DNA from: Mycobacterium marseillense
Lineage (GTDB): Bacteria; Actinomycetota; Actinomycetes; Mycobacteriales; Mycobacteriaceae
Direction of reading: 5' to 3'
Assembly: GCF_010731675.1 (NCBI RefSeq)
Contig: NZ_AP022584.1
Coordinates: 4,030,001-4,094,000, forward strand
DNA: 64,000 nt
In this document: in pieces, positions 1-8,528 of the stretch
Numbering within the stretch: position 1 is the first letter of the stretch
Layout of the letters: each line of letters begins with the position of its first letter
Notes under the pieces: generated by a model
Told to the model about the DNA's origin: nothing
What the model saw: the letters and a program-made list of their open reading frames with translations, nothing else
Database searches by the model: none
Program-made: the position numbers and the translations under genes

Positions 1-1013
1 GCGGGATCGGCGTGCTCCTGGTCATCGCGACGCTGGTGGTGCGCAACGGATGGCGGGAGCGGCGCGATCTGTTCAGCGGGTTCGCCTGGCTCGCGGTGGT
101 CTCGCTGGCCACCGCCGGCGCCTGCGCGCCGCCGGGCGTGCTCGGCGCGGCGCACGGGCTGATCGGCGCCGTGGTGGTGATCCTGGGCGCCGTCGCCATC
201 GGGGTGACGGCGCGCAACCGGTGGCAGACCGCGGTGGTCACCTCCGTGGTGACGGTCTGCGGCGTCCTGGCCGTCGTCGCCGCCGTCCGCATGTTCCGCC
301 CCGCCTCCGCGCAGGTGCTGGCGGTCTGTGTGTTGGTCGGATTGCTTGTCCTGGTCCGGATGGCCCCGCTGATCGCGTTGTGGGTGGCCCGGGTCAGGCC
401 GCCGCATTTCGGATCGATCACCGGACGGGACCTGTTCGCCCGGCGCGAGGGGATGCCGGTTGACACCGTGTCTCCGGTCAGCGAGGACGAATCCGAGGAT
501 GAGGACAACGAACTCACCGACATCACCGCGCGCGGCGCCGCGATCGCCGCCTCGGCGCGATTGGTCAACGCGGTCCAGGTGGGGCTGTGCGTCGGGGTCT
601 CGATCGTGCTGCCCGCCGCGGTATGGGGCGTGTTGACGCCCGGACGCCCGTGGGCGTGGCTGGCGCTGGTGGTCGCCGGCCTGGTGGTGGGGATCTTCAT
701 CACCCAGGGCCGCGGATTCGCCGCCAAATACCAGGCGGTCGCGCTGGTGTGCGGGGCGTCGGCCGCGGTGTGCGCGGGGGTGGTCAAATACGCCGTCGCC
801 GGGGCCCACGACGCGCTGGCGGGTTTGCTGTGGCCGGTGGTGGCGGTGGCGGTATTCGCCGGATTGGGTTTGGCCGCAGCGCTTTTGGTGCCGGCCATGC
901 GGTTCAGACCGTTCATCCGATTGACCGTGGAATGGGTGGAAGTGCTCGCGTTCATCGTCCTGCTGCCGGCGGCGGCGGCCCTGGGAGGGCTCTTCACGTG
1001 GATTCGCCACTGA
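1..1013 (+). CDS. eccD2: ESX-2 type VII secretion membrane protein EccD2, C-terminal part (5' end outside window)
   Basis: EccD is the polytopic channel-forming core subunit of type VII (ESX) secretion systems in the inner membrane. The frame is open from base 3 without a start, so the N-terminal ubiquitin-like domain and first helices lie upstream. What is visible is a string of about nine hydrophobic segments broken by one acidic loop (bases about 475-525, rich in Glu and Asp), typical of EccD. Identity as the ESX-2 paralogue rests on the following mycP, eccE and eccA order, which is that of Mtb Rv3887c to Rv3884c. The stop overlaps the start of mycP2 by 16 bases, so the two are probably translationally coupled. 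Confidence 0.88.
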   Translation, partial: GIGVLLVIATLVVRNGWRERRDLFSGFAWLAVVSLATAGACAPPGVLGAAHGLIGAVVVILGAVAIGVTARNRWQTAVVTSVVTVCGVLAVVAAVRMFRPASAQVLAVCVLVGLLVLVRMAPLIALWVARVRPPHFGSITGRDLFARREGMPVDTVSPVSEDESEDEDNELTDITARGAAIAASARLVNAVQVGLCVGVSIVLPAAVWGVLTPGRPWAWLALVVAGLVVGIFITQGRGFAAKYQAVALVCGASAAVCAGVVKYAVAGAHDALAGLLWPVVAVAVFAGLGLAAALLVPAMRFRPFIRLTVEWVEVLAFIVLLPAAAALGGLFTWIRH

Positions 1014-2656
1014 GAACCGCTGCGGCGCTGACCGCCGCCGTGACCCTGGTCGCGTTATCCGCCAATATCCCTGCCGCGCAAGCGATCACACCGCCGTCGG
1101 TGGATCCCGCGCTGGTACCACCGGATGGGCCGCCGCATCCCGATCAGCCGATGCGCCGCGCCAACAGCTGCTCGTCGCCGATCACCGTGCGAAACCCCGA
1201 CGTGGCGCAGATGGCGCCGGGCTTCAACCTGCTCAACATCGCCAAGGCCTGGCAGTACAGCACCGGCAACGGCGTGCCCGTCGCGGTCATCGACACCGGG
1301 GTGACGCCGAACCCGCGGCTACCGGTGGTCCCCGGCGGCGACTACATCATGGGTGAGGACGGCCTGACGGACTGCGACGCCCACGGCACCATCGTCAGCT
1401 CGATCATCGGCGCTGCGCCGCAAGGGATATTGCCGATGCCGCGCCCGATGCCGACCGCCCCGGCGTTCCCGCCGCCGGCCGGGCCGCCGCCGGTCGCCGG
1501 GGCGCCCCCGCCGCCGGTCGAGGTGCCGCCCCCGATGGCGCCGCCGCCCCCGCCGCCGCCCGTGACGATCACCCAGGTCCTTCCGCCGCCGCCACCGCCG
1601 CCCCCGCCGCCGGAGGGCGGTGGGGCCACGGCCGCATCGAACGGGCCGGCGGACCCGCAGACCGAGGAAGAGCCCGCGGTGCCGCCGCTTCCCCCGGGAG
1701 CCCCCGATGGGGTGGTGGGAGTGGCCCCGCACGCGACGATCATCTCGATCCGGCAATCCTCGCGGGCCTTCGAACCGGTCAACCCCCCGCCGGGGGATCC
1801 CAACTCCGACGAGAAGGTCAAGGCCGGCACGCTGAATTCGGTTGCGCGCGCGGTGGTTCACGCCGCGAACATGGGCGCGAAGGTGATCAACATCTCGGTC
1901 ACCGCCTGCCTGCCCGCGGCGGCCCCGGCCGATCAGCGGGCCCTGGGTGCGGCGCTGTGGTACGCGGCCACCGCGAAGGACGCCGTGATCGTGGCGGCGG
2001 CCGGCAACGACGGGGAAGCCGGCTGCAACAACAACCCGATGTATGACCCACTGGATCCGTCGGATCCGCGGGACTGGCATCAGGTCAAGGTCGTCTCGGC
2101 GCCGTCGTGGTTCTCCGATTACGTCCTGTCGGTGGGCGCCGTCGACGCCACCGGTGCCGCGCTGGACAAGAGCATGTCGGGTCCCTGGGTCGGCGTCGCC
2201 GCACCGGGGACGCACATCATGGGTCTCTCGCCCCAGGGCGGCGGGCCGGTCAACGCATACCCGCCGTCGCGGCCGGGCGAGAAGAACATGCCGTTCTGGG
2301 GAACCAGCTTCTCGGCCGCCTACGTCAGCGGCGTCGCGGCGTTGGTGCGCGCGAAGTACCCCGATCTCAGTGCGCACCAGGTGATCAACCGGATCGTGCA
2401 GTCGGCCCACAACCCGCCCGCGGGCGTCGACAACAAGGTCGGCTACGGGCTGGTGGACCCGGTCGCCGCGTTGACGTTCAACATCCCGCCGGGTGACCGG
2501 CTGCCGCCGGGCGCACAGAGCCGCGTCATCACCCCGGCGGCGCCGCCCCCGCCGCCCGACCACCGGGCGCGCAACATGGCGATCGGATTCCTGGGGGTGG
2601 TGGCCGCCGGCGTGCTCGTGCTCGCGATCGCCGCGCGCCTGCGGAGGGCCCGATGA
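998..2656 (+). CDS. mycP2: Mycosin-2, membrane-anchored subtilisin-like protease of ESX-2
   Basis: Mycosins are periplasm-facing serine proteases that stabilise the ESX membrane complex. Starting at GTG 998 gives 552 residues, close to the Mtb protein. This start is chosen because it is followed directly by a signal peptide ending near AAQA (residue 29); the same frame is open far upstream, but only inside eccD2. The catalytic triad is visible as Asp99 (VAVIDTGV), His129 (DAHGT) and Ser437 ([11 protein letters not shown]). A long Pro-rich insertion at about residues 145-225 is the mycosin loop that distinguishes MycP2. A single C-terminal membrane helix with an Arg-rich cytoplasmic tail ends the protein. 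It overlaps eccD2 by 16 bases and eccE2 by 4. Confidence 0.93.
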   Translation: MDSPLRTAAALTAAVTLVALSANIPAAQAITPPSVDPALVPPDGPPHPDQPMRRANSCSSPITVRNPDVAQMAPGFNLLNIAKAWQYSTGNGVPVAVIDTGVTPNPRLPVVPGGDYIMGEDGLTDCDAHGTIVSSIIGAAPQGILPMPRPMPTAPAFPPPAGPPPVAGAPPPPVEVPPPMAPPPPPPPVTITQVLPPPPPPPPPPEGGGATAASNGPADPQTEEEPAVPPLPPGAPDGVVGVAPHATIISIRQSSRAFEPVNPPPGDPNSDEKVKAGTLNSVARAVVHAANMGAKVINISVTACLPAAAPADQRALGAALWYAATAKDAVIVAAAGNDGEAGCNNNPMYDPLDPSDPRDWHQVKVVSAPSWFSDYVLSVGAVDATGAALDKSMSGPWVGVAAPGTHIMGLSPQGGGPVNAYPPSRPGEKNMPFWGTSFSAAYVSGVAALVRAKYPDLSAHQVINRIVQSAHNPPAGVDNKVGYGLVDPVAALTFNIPPGDRLPPGAQSRVITPAAPPPPPDHRARNMAIGFLGVVAAGVLVLAIAARLRRAR

Positions 2657-4275
2657 GGCCCAACCTCACCGGGTTCAGCCGCGGCAGCAATCGCCGGGTT
2701 GTCGGGGTGTGGGTGGTGTTCGTGCTGGCGCTCGCGAGTTGGCTGCTGGCCGGCTACATCGGCGCCGCGGTCGCCGTGGTGGTGGGCGTCGCGGTCGTGT
2801 TCGTGCGCTGGTGGGGCCAGCCGGCGTGGTCGTGGGCGGTGCTGTGGCGGCGCGGCCGGCGTCCGATCGACTGGTCGGCCCCAATCACCGTGGCCAACAA
2901 CCGATCCGGTGGCGGTGTGCGGGTGCAGGACGGTGTCGCCGTGGTCGCGGTGCAGCTGCTGGGCAGAGCGCATCAGGCCACCATGGTGACCGGATCGGTG
3001 ACCGTCGAGACCGACAACGTGATCGACGTCGTCGAATTGGTGCCGATGCTGCGTCAAGCCCTCGGTCTGCAGCTCGACTCGATCAGCGTCGTGAGCATCG
3101 GGTCCCGGCACGGCACCGTCGGCGACTATCCGCGGGTGTACGACTCGGAGATCGGCACCCCGCCGTACGCGGGCTGGCGCGAAACATGGCTGATCATGCG
3201 GCTGGCGGTGCTCGACAACGCTCACACGCTGGTGTGGCGCACAACCGTTGGCGCAGCGGCGATTTCGGTCGCCCAGCGCATCGCGGGCCTACTGCGCTGC
3301 GAAGGGTTGCGGGCCAAGGTCGCCACCGCCACCGACTTGGTCGAACTCGATCGCCGGCTCGGCTGGGACGCGGTGTCGGGACCGGTGCAGCGATGGAAAG
3401 CCATCCGTGGGGAAGCGGGCTGGCTGAGCACCTATGCGTATCCGCCCCAGGCGATCACGTCGCGCAACCTGTCGCAGGCGTGGACGCTGCGCGCCGACGA
3501 GGTCATCCAGAACGTCACGGTGTATCCGGACGCGCAGTGCACCGCGACGATCACCGTGCGCACGCCGACGCCCGCGCCCACGCCGCCCAGCGTGATCCTG
3601 CGCCGCCTCAACGGCGAGCAGGCCGCGGCGGCGTCGGCCAACATGTGCGGCCCCCGACCACACCTGCGCGGAATCCGGCGCAGCCCGCTGCCCGCGGAGT
3701 TGGTTACCGAGATCGGGCCGTCGGGGGTGCTGATCGGGAAACTCAGCAACGGTGATCGGCTGCTGGTGCCGGTCACCGACGCCGGTGAACTGTCGCGCGT
3801 CTTCGTCGCCGCCGACGACCCGATCGCCAAGCGGATCGTGATCCGCACCGCGGGCGCCGGGGAACGCGTCTGCGTGCACACCCGTGACATGTCACGCTGG
3901 GTCAGCGTGCGGATGCCGGAGATCAGCGTCGTCAACGGCTCGCGCCCGGCACCGCGCACCACCGTCAGCGTGGTGGAGTACGCCGCGCGGCGGGGCAGGG
4001 ACAGCAACGGGGGGCCCGACGGCGGGGGCCCCGATATCCGGGACGCCGCGATCTCGCCCACCCCGCGGCCGGCGACGGTGATCACCATCGCTCCCGCGGG
4101 CGCCAGGCTCTCCGAGGGGCAGCGCCACGGCTTCGAGGTGATCATCGAGCAAGTCGGTCCCTCGGTGGTGAATGTCAGTGCCGCGGGGAAGAATTGGCTT
4201 GCCGAGATGGACATGTTCCGCGCGGAGCACCGCTACGTCAGCCTGGATCCGGTCACCATGTCGGTCGGCACGTAG
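2653..4275 (+). CDS. eccE2: ESX-2 secretion membrane subunit EccE2
   Basis: EccE subunits sit at the periphery of the ESX membrane complex. This 540-residue protein (Mtb EccE2 is similar in length) starts in an ATGA overlap with the mycP2 stop. It has two adjacent N-terminal membrane helices, residues about 16-35 and 37-53, followed by a large soluble domain with no obvious enzyme motif, as in the EccE family. The middle part contains a Pro-rich linker ([10 protein letters not shown]). The position after mycP2 and before eccA2 supports the assignment. No further ESX structural gene follows except eccA2. Confidence 0.88.
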   Translation: MRPNLTGFSRGSNRRVVGVWVVFVLALASWLLAGYIGAAVAVVVGVAVVFVRWWGQPAWSWAVLWRRGRRPIDWSAPITVANNRSGGGVRVQDGVAVVAVQLLGRAHQATMVTGSVTVETDNVIDVVELVPMLRQALGLQLDSISVVSIGSRHGTVGDYPRVYDSEIGTPPYAGWRETWLIMRLAVLDNAHTLVWRTTVGAAAISVAQRIAGLLRCEGLRAKVATATDLVELDRRLGWDAVSGPVQRWKAIRGEAGWLSTYAYPPQAITSRNLSQAWTLRADEVIQNVTVYPDAQCTATITVRTPTPAPTPPSVILRRLNGEQAAAASANMCGPRPHLRGIRRSPLPAELVTEIGPSGVLIGKLSNGDRLLVPVTDAGELSRVFVAADDPIAKRIVIRTAGAGERVCVHTRDMSRWVSVRMPEISVVNGSRPAPRTTVSVVEYAARRGRDSNGGPDGGGPDIRDAAISPTPRPATVITIAPAGARLSEGQRHGFEVIIEQVGPSVVNVSAAGKNWLAEMDMFRAEHRYVSLDPVTMSVGT

Positions 4276-4387
4276 AAGTTCGGTAACGCGAGTTTGAGGC
4301 ATAGTTTGATGAGCGCACGTGGTGGCAGCTCGGTCCGGTCCGGGGCGGTTGCCCGCAACCCCGATGACCACGGCCACGGCGCCCGTG

Positions 4388-6238
4388 ATGGGGGATCTGA
4401 TGGGTGATTTACAAACGGCCCGAAGGCATTTCGACCGGGCCATGGGGATCATGAGCAGGCAGGGCCGGGCGGCGGCCCTGCCGGAGTTCGCCGCCGCCAC
4501 CGATGCCGACGCGTCGATGGCCGACGCGTGGCTGGGGCGCATCGCGTGCGGCGACAGCGAACTGGCCTCGCTGCGGCATCTCTATGCCACCAGCGAATGG
4601 CTGCACCGGGAGACCACACGGATCGGGCAGACGCTGGCCGCCGAGATCCAGCTGGGCCCCTACATCGGCATCACCGTCACCGACGCATCGCAGGTCGGGC
4701 TGGCCCTCTCGTCCGCATTGACGATCGCCGGGGAGTACGCCGAGGCCGACAAACTGCTGGCCAACCGCGACCTGCTGGACTCCTGGACCAACTACCAGTG
4801 GCACCAGCTGGCCCGCACCTTCCTGATGTACCGGACGCAACGTTGGCCGGACGTCCTGCTGGCGGCCGCCGAGGAGTTGCCTCCGCAGGCGATCGTGATG
4901 TCGGCGGTGACGGCCTCGATCTGCGCCTTGGCCGCGCACGCCGCCGCCCACCTCGGGCAGGGCCGGGTCGCGCTGGACTGGCTGGACCGCGTCGACGTGA
5001 TCGGGCACACCCAGTCGTCGTCCCGTTTCGACGCGGACGTGTTGACCGCCTCGATCGGCCCGGCCGATATCCCGCTGCTCGTCGCCGATCTGGCGTACGT
5101 GCGCGGCATGGTGCACCGCCAGCTGCGCGAGGAGGACAAGGCCCAGATCTGGCTGTCCAAGGCCACCATCAACGGGGTCCTCACCGCGGCGGCCAAAGAA
5201 GCGCTGGCCGACCCGAACCTGCACCTGGTGGTCACCGACGAAGAGACCATCGAAAGCCGCACCGATCGGTGGGACGCGTCGTCGGCCAAGAGCCGCGACG
5301 AGCTCGACGACGACGCCACCGCCGACCGGCGGGCCGAGCTGCTGGCCGAGGGGCGCAAGCTGCTGGCCAAGCAGGTGGGGCTGGCCGCCGTCAAGCAGGC
5401 CGTCGCGGCGCTGGAAGACCAGCTCGAAGTGCGAATGATGCGCCTCGAGCACGGCCTGCCGGTGGAGGGGCAGACCAACCACATGCTGCTGGTCGGCCCA
5501 CCCGGTACCGGTAAGACGACCACCGCCGAGGCGCTGGGCAAGATCTACGCCGGCATGGGGATCGTGCGCCACCCCGAGATCCGGGAGGTGCGCCGCTCGG
5601 ATTTCTGCGGCCACTTCATCGGCGAGTCGGGACCCAAGACCAACGAACTGATCGAAAAGTCGCTCGGCCGAATCATTTTCATGGACGAGTTCTACTCCCT
5701 GATCGAGCGCCACCAGGACGGCACGCCCGACATGATCGGCATGGAGGCCGTCAACCAGCTCCTTGTCGCCTTGGAGACGCACCGGTTCGACTTCTGCTTC
5801 ATCGGCGCGGGCTACGAAGACCAGGTGGACCAATTCCTCACCGTCAACCCGGGTTTGGCCGGCCGGTTCAACCGCAAGCTGCGCTTCGAGTCCTACTCCC
5901 CGCCGGAGATCGTCGAGATCGCGAACCGCTACGCGACGCCGCGCGCCAGCCTGCTCGACGACGGCGCCCGCGAGAAGTTCCTGGACGCGGCCACGACCAT
6001 CCGCAACTACACCACTCCCGGTGGGCGCCACGGCATCGACGCCATGCAGAACGGTCGGTTCGCCCGCAACGTCGTCGAACGTGCCGAGGGCTTCCGCGAC
6101 ACCCGGGTGGTCGCGCAAAAGCGTGCGGGCCAGCCGGTGACGGTCGAGGACCTGCAGATCATCTCCGCCGAGGATATCGAGGCGGCGGTGCGCAGCGTGT
6201 GTTCGGACAACCGCGACATGGCCGCCATTGTCTGGTGA
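4388..6238 (+). CDS. eccA2: ESX-2 AAA+ ATPase EccA2
   Basis: EccA proteins are cytosolic AAA+ ATPases with an N-terminal TPR-like domain that act on ESX substrates and chaperones. The N-terminal half is helical and repeat-like. The ATPase part has Walker A GPPGTGKTT at about residues 369-377 and Walker B IIFMDEFYS at about 428-436, followed by a sensor and an arginine region (GRFNRKL). ATG 4388 gives 616 residues; ATG 4400 has a better GGGGGA ribosome site and would remove four residues; GTG 4319 would add 23 residues with no family support. A 112-base gap separates it from eccE2, so it may have its own promoter. It is the last ESX-2 gene here. Confidence 0.9.
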   Translation: MGDLMGDLQTARRHFDRAMGIMSRQGRAAALPEFAAATDADASMADAWLGRIACGDSELASLRHLYATSEWLHRETTRIGQTLAAEIQLGPYIGITVTDASQVGLALSSALTIAGEYAEADKLLANRDLLDSWTNYQWHQLARTFLMYRTQRWPDVLLAAAEELPPQAIVMSAVTASICALAAHAAAHLGQGRVALDWLDRVDVIGHTQSSSRFDADVLTASIGPADIPLLVADLAYVRGMVHRQLREEDKAQIWLSKATINGVLTAAAKEALADPNLHLVVTDEETIESRTDRWDASSAKSRDELDDDATADRRAELLAEGRKLLAKQVGLAAVKQAVAALEDQLEVRMMRLEHGLPVEGQTNHMLLVGPPGTGKTTTAEALGKIYAGMGIVRHPEIREVRRSDFCGHFIGESGPKTNELIEKSLGRIIFMDEFYSLIERHQDGTPDMIGMEAVNQLLVALETHRFDFCFIGAGYEDQVDQFLTVNPGLAGRFNRKLRFESYSPPEIVEIANRYATPRASLLDDGAREKFLDAATTIRNYTTPGGRHGIDAMQNGRFARNVVERAEGFRDTRVVAQKRAGQPVTVEDLQIISAEDIEAAVRSVCSDNRDMAAIVW

Positions 6239-6248
6239 CCCGCGGGCG

Positions 6249-6689
6249 TCACGCCGGGTCGAAGCGGAAGACCGCCAGTCGGCCCGCCAGGGCCTCGAAT
6301 TCGTCGGCGGTCCCGTCGCGCACCATGCCCGAGCGTTTCGCGAACGCCACGCCGACCGGGACCTTGGCGGGGAACTCCCGCAGCACCGGCCGCGCCTCAC
6401 TCGCGGACAGTTCGACGATGCGCACGCGGCGGGACCGACGCCCCCGGCTGAGGGTCCCGGTGCCGGCCGCCCGGGCGTTCGCCGCCCAGTCGGCGCCGGG
6501 ATAGCCGGCCACCACATAGAGGCTGCCGTGCAAGTCGAACGGTGTCATCGGCGTGCTGCGCAGTTGACCGGACTTGCGCCCGGGCACGGTGAGCACCATG
6601 GCCGGCCCGGTCGGGATGCCCAGCCGCTGGACCGCCATCATGAACTTGTTCATGGGCTTGAGGTAACGCGGGGGACGCGGTTCGGTCAT
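6249..6689 (-). CDS. Deazaflavin (F420)-dependent nitroreductase-family protein
   Basis: A 146-residue protein of the split beta-barrel flavin/deazaflavin family (Ddn-like, DUF385). The visible signature is VLTVPGRKSGQLRSTPM near residues 32-48 followed by YVVAGYPGADWAANARA, the usual cofactor-binding stretch. ATG 6689 is chosen because AAGGAG lies just upstream on the minus strand; a frame open to 6722 would run into the preceding gene. It begins one base after the stop of the NmrA-like gene, so the two form an operon that points away from the ECF41 sigma gene. The substrate is unknown; F420H2-dependent quinone or enone reduction is the usual family chemistry. Confidence 0.82.
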   Translation of the reverse strand: MTEPRPPRYLKPMNKFMMAVQRLGIPTGPAMVLTVPGRKSGQLRSTPMTPFDLHGSLYVVAGYPGADWAANARAAGTGTLSRGRRSRRVRIVELSASEARPVLREFPAKVPVGVAFAKRSGMVRDGTADEFEALAGRLAVFRFDPA

Positions 6690-6690
6690 G

Positions 6691-7542
6691 TCAGGCTCCT
6701 TCGTTCTCGCCGGTGAAAACACCGCGGTGCTCGGCGACCCAATGGCTGAAGGCGGTTGCCGGGCGGCCGAGGATCTTCTCGATGTCGTGGGTGACCAGCG
6801 CCGGTTTGTCGAGCGACTCGGCGAGCATGGCGATGTAGGCGTCGGCGAATCCGGCGCCGAATCCCAGGCCCAAAAAACGTTGCCGCACAGCGGCCGCGGG
6901 AACCTCCAGGTACTGCAGCGGCCGTCCCAGCACGGTGCCGATGACCTCCACCAGCTCGGAGTTGGTGAACGCCTGCGGGCCCGTCAACGGGATCCGCTGT
7001 CCGACAAGATCGTCGGTGAGCAACGCCTGCGCCGCCACCGCCGCGATGTCGGTCTCGACGATCGGCGCCGTCGACGCCGCCGCGTAGGGACCCGCGACCA
7101 CGTCGCCGGCGCGGACTTGCGCGGACCACATGCCGGCGAAATTCGACGCGAACACGCTGGGCCGCAGGCTCACCCAGGGCAGGCCGGAGCCGACGGCGAG
7201 TTGTTCGACCTCCCTGTTGCGGTCGCCGCGAAATCGCGACGGTTGACGGGAGATGTCGTCGTCGGCGTTGATTGCGGACAAGGCGACCAGCTTGGAGACG
7301 CCGGCGCGCCCGCAGTCGGCCACCACCGCTTCGAGCTGCCCGCCCAGCGCGCGGGAGTTCAGGAAGACCGCGGACGCGCCCCGCAGCGCCTCGGTGGCCG
7401 AATCGAACACCTCGACATCGGGGGGAAATCCCGCCGGTCCCGGTTGTCGGGTGACCGCGCGCACGCGCGCTCCGGCGGCACGCAGGTCCGCGACGAGCGG
7501 GCGCCCGACGTTACCGGTCGCGCCGGTGACGACGATTGTCAT
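6691..7542 (-). CDS. NmrA-like NAD(P)-binding oxidoreductase (atypical SDR)
   Basis: A 283-residue Rossmann-fold protein beginning MTIVVTGATGNVGRPL, the GxxGxxG dinucleotide motif of the NmrA/SDR5-type family that includes NAD(P)H-binding epimerase-like and quinone oxidoreductase-like proteins. A GAAAGGA ribosome site precedes ATG 7542. It is the first gene of a two-gene operon with the downstream deazaflavin-type reductase and is divergent from the ECF41 sigma gene; a 110-base shared region holds a mirror pair of promoters. Oxidoreductases and epimerases of this sort are the known companions of ECF41 sigma factors, so it is probably their regulatory target. The substrate is unknown. Confidence 0.85.
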   Translation of the reverse strand: MTIVVTGATGNVGRPLVADLRAAGARVRAVTRQPGPAGFPPDVEVFDSATEALRGASAVFLNSRALGGQLEAVVADCGRAGVSKLVALSAINADDDISRQPSRFRGDRNREVEQLAVGSGLPWVSLRPSVFASNFAGMWSAQVRAGDVVAGPYAAASTAPIVETDIAAVAAQALLTDDLVGQRIPLTGPQAFTNSELVEVIGTVLGRPLQYLEVPAAAVRQRFLGLGFGAGFADAYIAMLAESLDKPALVTHDIEKILGRPATAFSHWVAEHRGVFTGENEGA

Positions 7543-7580
7543 GGGATGGTTCCTTTCGTGGATTTACGCACTGCTGCAAG

Positions 7581-7606
7581 GACGGGGCAAAAGGTGGGAA
7601 AGTTAC
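7581..7606 (-). promoter_or_regulatory. ECF41-like promoter for the NmrA-like operon
   Basis: Read on the minus strand this is GTAACT, 16 bases, CGTC. It mirrors the promoter facing the sigma gene. Published ECF41 promoters have a TGTCACA-type -35 and a CGTC -10 box; here the -35 is TGTAACTTT. The start codon at 7542 lies 38 bases beyond the CGTC, leaving room for a normal ribosome site. Confidence 0.6.
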
Positions 7607-7618
7607 ACCGCGGAGCGC

Positions 7619-7644
7619 GTAACTTTTTGCCGCAGCAGATCGTC
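7619..7644 (+). promoter_or_regulatory. ECF41-like autoregulatory promoter for the sigma gene
   Basis: GTAACT at 7619-7624, 16 bases, CGTC at 7641-7644, the same element and spacing as on the opposite strand. The sigma start codon lies only 8 bases after CGTC, so the transcript would be leaderless or nearly so. The two -35 elements form a perfect 8-base inverted repeat (AAAGTTAC / GTAACTTT, 12-base spacer). Confidence 0.6.
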
Positions 7645-7652
7645 GAAGAGTC

Positions 7653-8528
7653 ATGAACCAGTCGCAGCCAGCCACCGCCCTGGTCGCCGAGGCCTGGCGC
7701 CGTCACCGCCCGTATCTGGTCAACCTCGCCTACCAAATGCTGGGCGACATCGGCGACGCGGAAGACGTTGCGCAGGAGGCGTTCCTGCGGCTCTCACGCG
7801 CCGAGGTCGACGGCATCGAGGATGTCCGGGGCTGGTTGACGGTGGTGGCGAGCAGGCTCTGCCTCGACCAGGTGCGTTCCGCGCGCGCCCGTTACGAACG
7901 CCCCGGCGACATCGAGGAGCAGCCGGCGCGCCGCTCCGACCCGGCCGACCGGATCACCCTCGACGACGAGATCCGCAGCGCGCTGTTGGAGGTCCTGCGC
8001 AGGCTCAGCCCCGGTGAGCGGGTCAGCTTCGTGCTGCACGACGTGTTCGGCGTGCCCTTCGACTCGATCTCGCAGACCGTGGGCCGTCCGGTGGGCACCT
8101 GCCGCCAGCTGGCCCGAAGGGCGAGGGCCAAATTCGTCGCCGCGCAACCGAATATGAATGAGGTAGCCGCGGCCGACCATCAGCTCGTCACCGAGAAATT
8201 CATCACCGCGTGCGCGAACGGCGACCTCGCCGCGCTGGCCGCCGTCCTGGATCCGACGGTCTGGGGTGTGGGCACGATCCTCGCCGATCCGGCGCCCCCA
8301 CCACAGGTCAACCACGGGCCCGACGCGGTGGCCACGAAGCTGCTGCGCTACCTGTGGCCGGACGTGACGCTGGTCAGCGGTCCGGTTGGGGCGCCGGTGC
8401 TGCTGGCCTTCAGCGACCGCCGCCTGTTCGCCGTCATCGTGCTGACGATCCGCGGCGGGCGCATGACCAAGATCGAGGCGATCGCCGACCCGTCGGCGCG
8501 GGCGGGGAGCGCTGCCGAGAAGGCTTAG
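7653..8528 (+). CDS. ECF41-family RNA polymerase sigma factor with fused C-terminal SnoaL-like domain
   Basis: A 291-residue sigma factor, resembling Mtb SigI/SigJ. Residues about 15-80 form region 2 (YLVNLAYQMLGDIGDAEDVAQEAFLR) and about 110-160 region 4 (LSPGERVSFVLHDVFGVPFDSI...TCRQLARRAR). Residues about 175-285 form the SnoaL/NTF2-like domain that in ECF41 proteins replaces an anti-sigma factor and tunes activity. The gene faces away from the NmrA-like/deazaflavin reductase operon, and both directions carry the same candidate promoter, which suggests autoregulation and control of that operon. It converges with the ParA-like gene with a 4-base overlap. The inducing signal is unknown. Confidence 0.88.
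   Translation: MNQSQPATALVAEAWRRHRPYLVNLAYQMLGDIGDAEDVAQEAFLRLSRAEVDGIEDVRGWLTVVASRLCLDQVRSARARYERPGDIEEQPARRSDPADRITLDDEIRSALLEVLRRLSPGERVSFVLHDVFGVPFDSISQTVGRPVGTCRQLARRARAKFVAAQPNMNEVAAADHQLVTEKFITACANGDLAALAAVLDPTVWGVGTILADPAPPPQVNHGPDAVATKLLRYLWPDVTLVSGPVGAPVLLAFSDRRLFAVIVLTIRGGRMTKIEAIADPSARAGSAAEKA

Noticed and set aside
1440..1640. Pro-rich GC repeats in mycP2 as a possible insertion or PE/PPE remnant
   Set aside because: The reading frame is kept and a Pro-rich loop at this place is normal for MycP2.
4409..6517. Long open frame on the minus strand opposite eccA2
   Set aside because: Shadow of the coding strand; low-complexity composition and no family motif, and it would cover a well supported gene.
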